This document shows positions 41,404 through 51,181 of a DNA stretch of 64,000 nucleotides, piece by piece (within the stretch, counting starts at the first letter, position 1; each line of letters starts with the position of its first letter). The position numbers and the translations under genes are program-made. This DNA is from Micromonospora sp. NBRC 110009 (GTDB taxonomy: Bacteria > Actinomycetota > Actinomycetes > Mycobacteriales > Micromonosporaceae): positions 4,278,001 through 4,342,000 of the forward strand of contig NZ_CP130427.1 in NCBI RefSeq assembly GCF_030518795.1, read 5' to 3'. A model generated the notes under the pieces. It was not told the origin of the DNA. It ran no database searches and worked only from the letters and a program-made list of their open reading frames with translations.

Positions 41404-42057
41404 ATGCTCGACTGGCTCACCGGCACGGCGTTCACCGTCGCGGGGACCGGCACCACCTGGGCCGAGCTGCTCGGCTTCGCCACCGGCGTGGTCAACGTCT
41501 GGCTGGTGGCGCGCCAGCACATCGCCAACTGGCCGATCGGCATCGCCAACGTGCTGCTGCTCATGCTGCTGTTCTGGACCGCCGGCCTGTACGCGGACGC
41601 CGGTCTCCAGATCGTCTACGTCGTCCTCGGCCTCTACGGGTGGTGGGCCTGGCGCTACGGCGGGGAGCGGCGCAGCCGGCTGACCGTGGCGCGTACCGGT
41701 CGGCGGGAGTGGTGGGCGCTCGGCGCGGCCGGCGTGCTGCTCACCGCCGGGCTGTGGGCGCTGCTGGACCGGGCCACCGACTCCACCGTGCCGCTCGCCG
41801 ACGCGGTCACCACCGCGCTGTCCCTGCTGGCCACCTACGGCCAGACCCGCAAGCTGGTGGAGAGCTGGTGGCTCTGGATCGCCGCCGACCTGATCTACAT
41901 CCCGCTCTACGCGTACAAGGGACTGTGGCTGACCGGCGGCCTCTACCTGATCTTCCTGGCGCTCTGCGTGCTCGGCCTGCGGGAGTGGCGGGCGGACCTG
42001 CGCCGACGGTCGGCGGCCACGCCGGTGCCGCCCGGCCCTGCCCCGGTGGCGGCGTGA
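41404..42057 (+). CDS. pnuC: Nicotinamide riboside transporter PnuC
   Basis: A 217-residue SWEET-like facilitator with about seven membrane segments. PnuC-type motifs are evident: LLGFATGVVNVWLVARQHIANWPIGIANVLLLMLLFW, LGLYGWWAWRYGG, and WLWIAADLIYIPLYAYKGLWLTGGLYLIFLALCVLG, with the aromatic-rich substrate cavity. It brings nicotinamide riboside down its gradient, which is trapped by phosphorylation. The next gene encodes that kinase and overlaps by 4 bp, so the pair is a complete salvage unit. No NAD-responsive riboswitch is apparent upstream. Confidence 0.95.
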   Translation: MLDWLTGTAFTVAGTGTTWAELLGFATGVVNVWLVARQHIANWPIGIANVLLLMLLFWTAGLYADAGLQIVYVVLGLYGWWAWRYGGERRSRLTVARTGRREWWALGAAGVLLTAGLWALLDRATDSTVPLADAVTTALSLLATYGQTRKLVESWWLWIAADLIYIPLYAYKGLWLTGGLYLIFLALCVLGLREWRADLRRRSAATPVPPGPAPVAA

Positions 42058-43157
42058 CCGGCGCGGCGGTGACGGCGGCCGGGCAGCCGGGCGGGCGTCG
42101 GCCGGAGTTCCGGCACGGGCTGGTGGTCGGGAAGTTCTATCCGCCGCACGCCGGGCACCACGCGCTGATCGAGGCCGCCGCGACCCGCTGCGCGGCGGTC
42201 ACCGTGGTGGTCGCCCCGTCGCGCCGCGAGTCGATCCCGCTGGCCGATCGGGTGGACTGGCTGCGCGAGGCGCATGCGGCCACCCCGTGGGTCCGGGTCG
42301 TCGGCCGGTACGACGACCACCCGGTGGACTACGCCGACCCGGCGGTCTGGGACCTGCACTGCGGGGTGTTCCGGGACGCGCTCGGCGGGGAGCCGGTGGA
42401 CGCCGTCTTCTCGTCGGAGGCGTACGGCGCGGAACTGGCCCGCCGCTTCGACGCGGTGCCGGTCTGCGTGGACCTGGACCGGCGGGCGGTCCCGGTCTCC
42501 GGCACGGCGGTGCGGGCCGACCCGGTGGCGCACTGGCACCGGCTGAGCCCGCCGGTGCGCGCCTGGCTGGTCCGCCGGGTCGTGGTGGTGGGGGCGGAGT
42601 CCACCGGCACCACCACGATGGCGGAGGCGCTCGCCGCCCACTACCGCACCGCCTACGTGCCGGAGTACGGCCGCGAGCTGACCGCGCGCAAGCTGGCCGA
42701 GCTGCGGCGCCGGCGGCCGGCGGCGACCGTCTTCGACGTCACCTGGGACCGGGCGGACTTCGCCGAGGTGGTGCGCGAGCAGCAGGCGGCCGAGGACGCG
42801 GCGGCCCGGGTGAGCGGCCCGTTGCTGTTCTGCGACACCGACGCGCGGGCCACCGCGGTCTGGGAGGAGCGCTATCTCGGCTCGTCCTCCGCGTCGGTGC
42901 GGGCGGCCGCCCGCCGGCCGGCGCTGTACCTGCTGACCGACCACGAGAGGGTGCCCTTCGCGGACGACGGGCTGCGGGACGGGGAGCACCTGCGGGCGTG
43001 GATGACCGGGCGGTTCCGTATGGAGCTGGCCGGTTGCGGGGTGCCGGTGGTGGAGCTGCGCGGCCCGCACGCGGCGCGGCTGGCGACCGCCGTGGCCGCC
43101 TGCGACGCCCTGCTGGCCGCCGGCTGGCAGTTCGCCGATCCGCTGTTGCCCGCCTGA
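42054..43157 (+). CDS. nadR: NadR-like NMN adenylyltransferase/ribosylnicotinamide kinase
   Basis: A 367-residue bifunctional enzyme. The N-terminal nucleotidyltransferase (about 15-175) has GLVVGKFYPPHAGHHALIEAA (HxGH-type motif) and PVSGTAVRADP. The C-terminal kinase (about 178-355) has VVVVGAESTGTTTMAEALAAHY, VPEYGRELT, FDVTWDRADFAEVVREQQAAEDAAA and LLFCDTDARAT. The P-loop reads GAESTGTTT, with Thr in place of the usual Lys. There is no N-terminal HTH, so it is not the NadR repressor form. The start overlaps pnuC (GTGA). It would convert imported nicotinamide riboside to NMN and NAD. Confidence 0.92.
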   Translation: MTGAAVTAAGQPGGRRPEFRHGLVVGKFYPPHAGHHALIEAAATRCAAVTVVVAPSRRESIPLADRVDWLREAHAATPWVRVVGRYDDHPVDYADPAVWDLHCGVFRDALGGEPVDAVFSSEAYGAELARRFDAVPVCVDLDRRAVPVSGTAVRADPVAHWHRLSPPVRAWLVRRVVVVGAESTGTTTMAEALAAHYRTAYVPEYGRELTARKLAELRRRRPAATVFDVTWDRADFAEVVREQQAAEDAAARVSGPLLFCDTDARATAVWEERYLGSSSASVRAAARRPALYLLTDHERVPFADDGLRDGEHLRAWMTGRFRMELAGCGVPVVELRGPHAARLATAVAACDALLAAGWQFADPLLPA

Positions 43158-43176
43158 GGCCGGTGCCCCACAACCG

Positions 43177-43206
43177 TTCACCTAGCCTCCTAGGACGTCG
43201 TAGGCA
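43177..43206 (+). promoter_or_regulatory. Possible promoter of the TerC transcript
   Basis: TTCACC (43177-43182), 18-bp spacer, TAGGCA (43201-43206). Moderate match only. The 350-bp gap between nadR and the TerC gene contains this, then about 90 bp without recognisable features, then the candidate riboswitch. Confidence 0.3.
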
Positions 43207-43297
43207 GGGTGAGCCCAGGCTTCGGGGAAAGTGATCCCGCCGTCAATACCGACCCCTGGAGATGCGCCGGGCGGGTCGGATGGTGAACAATGGCGGC

Positions 43298-43423
43298 CGA
43301 GGAGGGGAGTATTCCCCCGCGACGGAGTCGTCAGCACGGAAGAGCGCCGGCCCCCCGGTGGCACGACCCGGCCCCGTCGGTCAGCGGCCCAGCCCTGGGC
43401 CGGTGGCGGAAGAGACCTCCGAC
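43298..43423 (+). ncRNA. Candidate yybP-ykoY manganese riboswitch
   Basis: The yybP-ykoY hallmarks are present in order: GGGGAGTA (43304-43311) after GGAGG (43301-43305), the segment GACGGAGTCGTCAGCACGG, a GC-rich arm, and the closing AAGAGACCTCC (43410-43420), whose CCTCC pairs with GGAGG to form P1. The family senses Mn2+ and controls TerC, MntP and similar exporters, which fits the TerC gene downstream. After it, CAGCGTCG (43436-43443) can pair with CGACGCTG (43480-43487), a possible expression platform close to the Shine-Dalgarno. Assigned by eye without a covariance search. Confidence 0.72.
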
Positions 43424-43507
43424 AGTCACCAGAGTCAGCGTCGACGCACCCCGGCCGCTCACCCGGCGTACGGTGTGCCCGACGCTGTGTGTCTGCCGGA
43501 GGATGAA

Positions 43508-44506
43508 TTGAACGTGTCCGGACTGGCGTGGGCCGGGACCCTCGTCGCGCTGACGGCGATCCTGCTCATCGACCTGCTCATCATCGGTCGTCGCCCACAC
43601 GAGCCGAGCGTCCGTGAGTCGAGCCTCTGGGTCGGCTTCTACGTCGGGCTGGCGCTGCTCTTCGGCGCCGGGCTCTGGCTCACCTCCGGGCCGAGCGCGG
43701 CGGGCCAGTTCTACACCGGGTGGCTCACCGAGTACAGCCTCTCGGTGGACAACCTCTTCGTCTTCGTGATCATCATGGCCCGCTTCGGGGTGCCCCGGAA
43801 ATACCAGCAGAAGGTGCTGCTCATCGGCATCCTGCTGGCGCTGGTGATGCGGGGTGGCTTCATCGCCGCGGGCGCCGCGCTGATCTCCCAGTTCTCCTGG
43901 GTCTTCTACATCTTCGGCGCGTTCCTGATCTACACGGCGATCAACCTGGCCCGGCAGGGCGAGCCGGACGAGGACGAGTTCAGCGAGAACCTGCTCATCC
44001 GGTGGAGCCGCAAGGCGCTGCCGCTGTCCCGGGACTTCGACGGGGCGCGGATGACCACCCACGAGAACGGCCGCCGGCTGTTCACCCCGATGCTGATCGT
44101 GATGATCGCGATCGGCACCACCGACCTGATCTTCGCGCTCGACTCGATCCCGGCGATCTTCGGCATCACCCAGGAGCCCTACCTGGTCTTCACCGCGAAC
44201 GTGTTCGCGCTGATGGGCCTCCGGCAGCTCTACTTCCTGCTCGGCGGGCTGCTGGACCGGCTGATCTACCTCAGCTACGGCCTGGCCGTGGTGCTCGGCT
44301 TCATCGGGGTGAAGCTGGTCCTGGAGGCGCTCGCCGACAACAATCTGCCGTTCGTCAACGGGGGCGAGCACGTCGCGTGGGCCCCGCACATCCCGATCTG
44401 GCTGTCCCTGGTCGTCATCCTGGGCACCCTGGCGGTCGCCACCGCGGCCAGCCTGTTCAAGTCGTCGCGCGACCGGCGCCGCGAGCTGGCCGACGCCCGG
44501 CGCTGA
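43508..44506 (+). CDS. TerC-family integral membrane protein
   Basis: A 332-residue membrane protein with about nine helices, matching TerC/Alx: WLTEYSLSVDNLFVFVIIMARFGVPRKYQQKVLLIGILLALVMRGGFIAAGAALI, RRLFTPMLIVMIAIGTTDLIFALDSIPAIFGITQEPYLVFTANVFALMGLRQLYFLLGGLLDRLIYLSYGLAVVLGFIGVKL. The acidic residues in SVDNLF and ALDSIPA are the conserved putative metal-binding sites. It probably exports Mn2+, supported by the candidate riboswitch upstream. The start is a TTG (43508) with GGAGG 5 nt upstream; GTG 43514 is the alternative. Confidence 0.93.
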   Translation: MNVSGLAWAGTLVALTAILLIDLLIIGRRPHEPSVRESSLWVGFYVGLALLFGAGLWLTSGPSAAGQFYTGWLTEYSLSVDNLFVFVIIMARFGVPRKYQQKVLLIGILLALVMRGGFIAAGAALISQFSWVFYIFGAFLIYTAINLARQGEPDEDEFSENLLIRWSRKALPLSRDFDGARMTTHENGRRLFTPMLIVMIAIGTTDLIFALDSIPAIFGITQEPYLVFTANVFALMGLRQLYFLLGGLLDRLIYLSYGLAVVLGFIGVKLVLEALADNNLPFVNGGEHVAWAPHIPIWLSLVVILGTLAVATAASLFKSSRDRRRELADARR

Positions 44507-44520
44507 CCGGACCAACCGGA

Positions 44521-44554
44521 AAAGGGGCGCTCCCGAGGTCGGGAGCGCCCCTTT
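44521..44554. terminator. Bidirectional terminator between the TerC and NlpC/P60 genes
   Basis: AAAGGGGCGCTCCC (44521-44534) pairs perfectly with GGGAGCGCCCCTTT (44541-44554) around a 6-nt loop. A/T ends on both sides allow it to work for both convergent genes. Confidence 0.85.
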
Positions 44555-44566
44555 CGGCGTACGGGG

Positions 44567-45490
44567 TCAGACGCGGCGCGCGCCGACCAGGGTGGCCTCG
44601 CGATCCGGGGGAAGCCGCTCCTCCAGCACCCGGCGCTTGACGTAGTCGGCGTGCAACATCCGCCGGACGTCGCCGTGCGGTTCGGTGCTGACGATGCCGA
44701 CGTGGTGGATCGGGCGGCCGGGCCGGGCGAAGAAGTAGAGGTCGCCGGGGAGTTCCTCGCCCAGCGCCACCTCGCTGCCCACCTCGGCCTGGTCGGCGGC
44801 GTCCCGGGGCAGCGTCACCCCGTACCGGCGCCAGGCCGTGCGCACCAGGCCGGAGCAGTCGATGCCGTGGCTGGAGTGCCCGCCCCAGACGTAGACCAGG
44901 TCGTGCAGCCGCTCGGCCACGGCCAGCACCTCCTTGGCGTCCGGCCGCTCGGTGGGCAGCGGGACGAGGTCGCCCTCGGGCGCCCAGAGCGGGTCGGCCC
45001 GGCCCGGCACCCGCACCGGCCGCCAGCCGTCCACCGGCCGGCCCGCCGGCGCGAGGCGGGTGCTGAGGACCACGCCGGGCAGCGCCACCGGACCGTCCGG
45101 GGCGGTGCGCAGCGCGGTGAGCGTGGCGTCCACCACCAGTGGGGCGGCGGACTGGTCCGCCTCCGCCGGGGCGGTCAGCTGGGCGGCGGGCAGCCAGCCG
45201 GGGTAGCCCCGGGGGTCCAGCTCGGCGGCGGGCTGTTCGACGGCGACCACCTGCGCCCAGCCGTCCGGGCGCAGCTCGGTGACGAGCACCCGCTCACCGA
45301 GCAGCAGCTGGCTGAGCACGCATTCGCCGACCTGCTGGTCCCGGTCCATGCCGGCGACCCAGGCGGCGACGTCGGGCGTATCGGTCAGCGCGGGGCGGTC
45401 GATCGGTCGGACCGCCTCGGGTGCGGTCCAGAGGGTCGCGACCGGGACCCGGACGAGGGCCTCGTGGCCCGGTTGCAGCTCCACGTCCAC
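44567..45490 (-). CDS. ykfC: NlpC/P60 gamma-D-glutamyl-dipeptidase (YkfC-like)
   Basis: A 307-residue cysteine peptidase. Residues 1-180 contain two SH3-like modules (VATLWTAPEAVR..., LTALRTAPDGPV...). The C-terminal NlpC/P60 domain has LVYVWGGHSSHGIDCSGLVRTAWRRYGVTLPRDAADQAE with the catalytic Cys, PIHHVGIV with the catalytic His, and MLHAD with the third residue; PRDAxDQA is shared with B. subtilis YkfC. No signal peptide, so it acts in the cytoplasm on imported muropeptides, releasing L-Ala-D-Glu. GTG 45490 is chosen because a strong promoter overlaps the longer frame's first codons (up to TTG 45544). It is downstream of an L-Ala-D/L-Glu epimerase gene. Confidence 0.88.
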   Translation of the reverse strand: MDVELQPGHEALVRVPVATLWTAPEAVRPIDRPALTDTPDVAAWVAGMDRDQQVGECVLSQLLLGERVLVTELRPDGWAQVVAVEQPAAELDPRGYPGWLPAAQLTAPAEADQSAAPLVVDATLTALRTAPDGPVALPGVVLSTRLAPAGRPVDGWRPVRVPGRADPLWAPEGDLVPLPTERPDAKEVLAVAERLHDLVYVWGGHSSHGIDCSGLVRTAWRRYGVTLPRDAADQAEVGSEVALGEELPGDLYFFARPGRPIHHVGIVSTEPHGDVRRMLHADYVKRRVLEERLPPDREATLVGARRV

Positions 45491-45515
45491 CCCCAGCTCG
45501 CGCTTCTCCGGATCG

Positions 45516-45544
45516 ACCCTATGAAAAAAACCAACGGCACTCAA
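45516..45544 (-). promoter_or_regulatory. Promoter TTGAGT-17-TAGGGT of the YkfC-like gene
   Basis: On the minus strand -35 TTGAGT (45544-45539) overlaps the stop codon of the epimerase gene, with a 17-bp T-rich spacer and -10 TAGGGT (45521-45516). The transcript should start near 45509, before GTG 45490. Confidence 0.65.
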
Positions 45545-46638
45545 CTGCGGGTCTGAACCTTTGCTTCACCCAGGCTCGCGATGCCGAGTCCCGGCTCGTC
45601 CGGGAGCAGCACGTGCGCACCGTCGTACCGGATGCCGCCGGTGACCGGCGACCAGGCGAGCCACCAGGCCGCGTCGAGGTCCGAGACGGCGCTGGTGCCG
45701 TACGCGGCGACCAGGCTGGCCGCGGCGCCCACGCCCACCGGGCTCTCCATCATCGAGCCGACGATGGTGCCCATCCCGTGGGCGGCGGCCAGGTCGAGCA
45801 GCGCCCGGGCGGTGTGCAGGCCGCCGCTCTTGGCCAGCTTGACGTTCACCATGTCGGCGGCCCGGCGGCGGATCACCTCCACCAGGTCGCGCAGGTCGAA
45901 GACCGACTCGTCGGCGAGGATCGGCAGGTCGACCCGGTCGCTGACCCAGGCCAGCCCGTCCAGGTCCCGGCGGTGGACCGGCTGCTCGACCAGCTCGACG
46001 TCGAGCCCGGCGTCCTCGATGCCGCGGATCACCCGGACCGCCTCGCGCGGCGTCCAGCCCTGGTTGGCGTCGAGCCGGATGCGCACGTCCGGACCGACCG
46101 CGGCGCGGACCGCCCGGACCCGGTCCAGGTCGCCCCGGGCGTCCGTGCCGACCTTCAGCTTGAGCACGGTGAAGCCCTCCGCCCGGCGCTGCTTCGCCGC
46201 GGCGGCCAGGTCGACCGCGTCGCCGGCGGCCAGGGTGACGTCCGTCGGGACGCGCAGCGCGGTCCCGCCGAGCAGCCGCACCAGGGGTACGCCGAGCCGC
46301 CGCGCGGCCAGGTCGTGCAGGGCGACGTCCACCGCGGCCTTGGCGGACTCGTTGCCGGCCACCGCGCGGCGCACCTCGGCGCAGCGGGCCTGCAGGTCGT
46401 CGGCGTCCCGCCCGGTCAGCACGGGGGCGAGCAGGTCCCGGACGCACGCCTCGGCGCCGGCGGTCGACGCGCCGGTCACCTGCCACACCTGCGGGGCCTC
46501 GCCGAAACCGGACCGCCCGTCACGGTCCACCACCTCGACGACCAGGGTGTCCACCGTGGTGGTGCGGCGCAGCGCGGTGACGAACGGGGTGTGTAAGGGG
46601 GCGGAGAGCCGGTGGGTGCGTACCGCGGCGATGGTCAT
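45541..46638 (-). CDS. ykfB: L-Ala-D/L-Glu (dipeptide) epimerase
   Basis: A 365-residue enolase-superfamily enzyme. Catalytic Lys in FTVLKLKVGTD, metal ligands in RIRLDANQGW, ELVEQPV and PILADESVF, second catalytic Lys in MVNVKLAKSGG, and the DxD dipeptide-binding motif in AVSDLDAAWW. It interconverts L-Ala-D-Glu and L-Ala-L-Glu, a step in reuse of peptidoglycan peptides. ATG 46638 is used, as TAGGGT ends 7 nt upstream (leaderless); GTG 46647 overlaps that -10. Downstream is the YkfC-like peptidase. It is divergent from the tyrosine phosphatase gene. Confidence 0.9.
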   Translation of the reverse strand: MTIAAVRTHRLSAPLHTPFVTALRRTTTVDTLVVEVVDRDGRSGFGEAPQVWQVTGASTAGAEACVRDLLAPVLTGRDADDLQARCAEVRRAVAGNESAKAAVDVALHDLAARRLGVPLVRLLGGTALRVPTDVTLAAGDAVDLAAAAKQRRAEGFTVLKLKVGTDARGDLDRVRAVRAAVGPDVRIRLDANQGWTPREAVRVIRGIEDAGLDVELVEQPVHRRDLDGLAWVSDRVDLPILADESVFDLRDLVEVIRRRAADMVNVKLAKSGGLHTARALLDLAAAHGMGTIVGSMMESPVGVGAAASLVAAYGTSAVSDLDAAWWLAWSPVTGGIRYDGAHVLLPDEPGLGIASLGEAKVQTRS

Positions 46639-46645
46639 GTCCGGC

Positions 46646-46651
46646 ACCCTA
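46646..46651 (-). promoter_or_regulatory. -10 element (TAGGGT), leaderless epimerase gene
   Basis: TAGGGT (with TA extending it to TATAGGGT) ends 7 nt before ATG 46638 on the minus strand. The -35 is poor. Confidence 0.5.
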
Positions 46652-46682
46652 TACGCAGGTGACCGGCGACAGGGGAGGGCCG

Positions 46683-47480
46683 ATGGCGGGACGAGGCTGG
46701 GAGCTGGTGGGCGCGCCGAACGCCCGTGACCTGGGCGGGCTGCCCGCGGCGGACGGGCGGCGGGTACGCGCCGGCCGGCTGATCCGCACCGCCGCGCTGG
46801 GCCGGCTCACCGACGAGGACCTGCCGGTGCTGGCCGAGCTGGCGCCCGCCTGCGTGGTGGACCTGCGGCACGCCACCGAGCAGGACGTCGCCCCGCCGGA
46901 CCGCCTGGTCGGCGGGCCCCGGGTGGTGCACCTGCCGGTGTACGACCCGGCCCACCCGGTGTTCACCTACGTCTCGGCGGTGCTGCTCGGCCACGACCTG
47001 GCCGCCTACGAGGAGCTGGCTCGGCAGGGCATGCCGGGGGCGATGTGCGCGATCTACCGGTGGTTCGTCACCGGGGAGTCGGCGCGGGCCGGTTTCGGGG
47101 CGGCGGTCCGGCTGGCCGCCGAGGCGGGGAACCTGCCGCTGCTGTTCCACTGCTCGGCCGGCAAGGACCGCACCGGCTGGCTGTCGGTCGTGCTGCTCAC
47201 CGCGCTCGGCGTGGACGAGGCCGCGATCCGGGCCGACTACCTGCGGCACAACGAGCTGACCGAGAGCCTGCGCGAGGTGCTGCTCGCCGCGATGACCCGC
47301 CAGCGGCCGGACCTGGACCCGGCGGTGGCGCGCCCGCTGCTGGAGGTGCGGCCGGACTACCTGGACGCCGCCTACGACGAGGTGCGGCGGGTGCACGGGT
47401 CGTTCGGGGCGTACCTGCGCGACGGGTTGGGGGTGACGGAGGAGACGGTCGCCGCGCTGCGGGCGCGCCTGCTGGAGTGA
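46683..47480 (+). CDS. Tyrosine/phosphoinositide phosphatase
   Basis: A 265-residue phosphatase of the MptpB/LipA-like family. P-loop LLFHCSAGKDRTGWLSVVLL with catalytic Cys and Arg, plus the Lys-Asp typical of phosphatases that also accept phosphoinositides. The N-terminal ARDLGGLPAADGRRVRAGRLIRTAALGRLTDEDLPVLAELAPACVVDLRHATE is the family entry. No signal peptide. ATG 46683 has GGGGAGGG upstream. A cytoplasmic actinobacterial enzyme without an obvious partner nearby; it could also be secreted by a non-classical route, as in mycobacteria. Confidence 0.92.
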   Translation: MAGRGWELVGAPNARDLGGLPAADGRRVRAGRLIRTAALGRLTDEDLPVLAELAPACVVDLRHATEQDVAPPDRLVGGPRVVHLPVYDPAHPVFTYVSAVLLGHDLAAYEELARQGMPGAMCAIYRWFVTGESARAGFGAAVRLAAEAGNLPLLFHCSAGKDRTGWLSVVLLTALGVDEAAIRADYLRHNELTESLREVLLAAMTRQRPDLDPAVARPLLEVRPDYLDAAYDEVRRVHGSFGAYLRDGLGVTEETVAALRARLLE

Positions 47481-47496
47481 GCCGCCGGCGGGCGGG

Positions 47497-48360
47497 TCAG
47501 CCGGCCAGGGTGTGCCGGGACGCCCAGACCCGGGCGGAGACCTCGGCGATCAGGCGGCAGGCGTCGTCGACCTCCTCGCCGGTCGGGCCGCCGTCGGCCA
47601 GGTCGGTGGTGGTGCAGACGACGATCGCGTACGGCGGGGCGTCGTCCGGGAAGACGACCCCGGCCCCGTGCCGGATGCCGCGTACCCAGCCGTTCTTGTG
47701 TGCGATCCGGGTGCCCTCGGGCAGGCCGGCGGCGAGGTCCTCGCGGTGCTCCTGGGCGAAGAGGACGTCCAGCATGGACGCGCAGCCGGCCGGGGAGGCG
47801 AGCGGCCCGGGTTCGCGGGCGCCGCGGGCCAGCCCGCCGAGCAGGGCGGCCAGGTCGGCGGCGGTGACCAGGTTGTCGATGCCGGCGTCCCGGGCGGCGA
47901 AGTCCTCGATGCCCCGGCCGGTGACGCTGTGCCGCGCCCCGGCGTGCGCCCAGGCCTCGGCCACGGCCGGCAGCCCGACCTGGCCGATGAGAACGTTGGT
48001 GGCCAGGTTGCTGGACCGGATGATCATCCGCTCGGCGAGCCAGCGCGGCGGCGCGGTGCCGCCGACCCGGGCCCAGACCGCGTCGTCGTTGTCGTAGTGC
48101 TGGGCGTTGGCGAACCGGGGCGCGCCGGGCAGCGCGGAGTCGAACGCGTTGCGCACCGGGATCGGCCGGTCCAGGTCGAGGCGGCCGGCCTCGGCGGCGC
48201 GGTGCAGCGCCACCAGCACGCCCACCTTCATGGTGCTCGCCGCGTAGTGGGTGGCGTCGGGCAGCCGGGTCCAGGTGGGCGGGGCGCCCAGCCGCCCCAC
48301 GTACGCGGAGACGGTGCCGGGCACCTTGTCGAGGTGCGCGTCGAGATCCTCCCAGGTCAT
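47497..48360 (-). CDS. Serine hydrolase, class A beta-lactamase-like
   Basis: A 287-residue serine hydrolase with penicillin-binding features: SxxK in YAASTMKVGVLVALH, SxN in IIRSSNLATNVLIG, and a KTG-box variant HKNGWVRG. There is no signal peptide or membrane segment, so it is probably cytoplasmic or released without Sec, unlike true beta-lactamases. The glutamate of the omega loop cannot be located with confidence. It may be an esterase or peptidase on a beta-lactamase scaffold. ATG 48360 lies 7 nt after TACGGT and has no Shine-Dalgarno. Confidence 0.85.
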   Translation of the reverse strand: MTWEDLDAHLDKVPGTVSAYVGRLGAPPTWTRLPDATHYAASTMKVGVLVALHRAAEAGRLDLDRPIPVRNAFDSALPGAPRFANAQHYDNDDAVWARVGGTAPPRWLAERMIIRSSNLATNVLIGQVGLPAVAEAWAHAGARHSVTGRGIEDFAARDAGIDNLVTAADLAALLGGLARGAREPGPLASPAGCASMLDVLFAQEHREDLAAGLPEGTRIAHKNGWVRGIRHGAGVVFPDDAPPYAIVVCTTTDLADGGPTGEEVDDACRLIAEVSARVWASRHTLAG

Positions 48361-48367
48361 GCCGGTG

Positions 48368-48373
48368 ACCGTA
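48368..48373 (-). promoter_or_regulatory. -10 element (TACGGT), leaderless serine hydrolase
   Basis: On the minus strand TACGGT ends 7 nt before ATG 48360. No Shine-Dalgarno. Confidence 0.4.
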
Positions 48374-48415
48374 GCGGATCACCGGGCGGGGCTGCGGCCC
48401 GGCCGGTGGCCGGTC

Positions 48416-48421
48416 TAGCGT
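48416..48421 (+). promoter_or_regulatory. -10 element (TAGCGT), leaderless methyltransferase
   Basis: TAGCGT ends 6 nt before ATG 48428. No Shine-Dalgarno. Confidence 0.45.
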
Positions 48422-48427
48422 GCGCAG

Positions 48428-49096
48428 ATGACGACCGCCGCGTACGACGCCATCGCCGACTGGTACGAGGACTACGTCACGAACAGCGCCGGCGACTACA
48501 GCCGCCGGGTGCGGGACGTGCTGGCCGGGTTGCTCGGCACCGGCCCGGGGCGCTGCCTCGACCTGTGCTGCGGCACCGGTGCGCACGCCGCCGAGCTGCG
48601 CCGGTTGGGTTGGGACCCGGTGGGCATCGACCTGTCGGCCGGGCAGCTGCGGCACGCCCGAGGCCGGCTGCCGGTGGCCCGGGCCGACGCGACCGCGCTG
48701 CCGTTGCCCGACGCGGCGGTGCCGGCCGCGGTCTGCGTGCTCGCCCACACCGACATGCCGGACTACCCGGCGACGATCGCCGAGGCGGCCCGGGTGCTGA
48801 CGCCCGGCGGTCGGCTGGTGCACGTGGGCGTGCACCCCTGCTTCTGCGGGGCGTTCGCCGATCGGTCCGATCCGGAGCGGATCGTGATCGACGGCGGCTA
48901 CGCCGAGCGGGCGCGCACCTTCCGGAGCTGGAACTCGACCGGGGTGCGGGCCCGGGTGGGCGCCTGGCACGTCCCCCTCGGCGAGCTGCTCACCGCGGTC
49001 GCCCGCGCCGGCCTGGTGCTGACCCGGATCGAGGAGTCGGGCTCCGGCCCCGTCCCCGACATCCTCGCCTTCCAGGCCACCAAACCCACCCCCTGA
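48428..49096 (+). CDS. Class I SAM-dependent methyltransferase
   Basis: A 222-residue Rossmann methyltransferase: YDAIADWYEDYVTNS start, motif I CLDLCCGTGAHAAELRRLG, acidic end of strand 2 VGIDLSAGQLRHARG, ARADATALPLPDAAVPAAVCVLAHTDMPDY and VLTPGGRLVHVGVHPCFCGAF. The HPCFCG segment is shared by a group of actinomycete methyltransferases of unknown substrate. It is divergent from the serine hydrolase by 67 bp and convergent with typA. Confidence 0.9.
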   Translation: MTTAAYDAIADWYEDYVTNSAGDYSRRVRDVLAGLLGTGPGRCLDLCCGTGAHAAELRRLGWDPVGIDLSAGQLRHARGRLPVARADATALPLPDAAVPAAVCVLAHTDMPDYPATIAEAARVLTPGGRLVHVGVHPCFCGAFADRSDPERIVIDGGYAERARTFRSWNSTGVRARVGAWHVPLGELLTAVARAGLVLTRIEESGSGPVPDILAFQATKPTP

Positions 49097-49128
49097 CCCC
49101 GCGGGCGGGGGCGGGGGGCGGAGATGGG

Positions 49129-49161
49129 GGAGCCCGGGCCGCCGAGGGCGGTCCGGGCTCC
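49129..49161. terminator. Hairpin between convergent methyltransferase and typA
   Basis: A 15-bp stem (49129-49143 with 49147-49161) with one wobble pair and a 3-nt loop. There is no U-tract, but the position between convergent genes supports bidirectional termination. Confidence 0.65.
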
Positions 49162-49180
49162 GGTGCGGGCTGGGGAAGGC

Positions 49181-51049
<1,869 letters not shown>

Positions 51050-51181
51050 ACCCTCCATACTCCTGTCTGCGGTTGCCGGGGAAGGCCTCGGGGTGACCCC
51101 GAATTCGCCCGGATCTCTGCCGAAACTGCTGTCCCGACCGTTCTGTCGGTTGGCATGCTGACCCCGTGCATGGGGGACCGG

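Noticed and set aside
47497..48360. Antibiotic-resistance beta-lactamase
   Set aside because: SxxK and SxN are present but there is no signal peptide and the KTG box is altered, so a resistance role is not supported.
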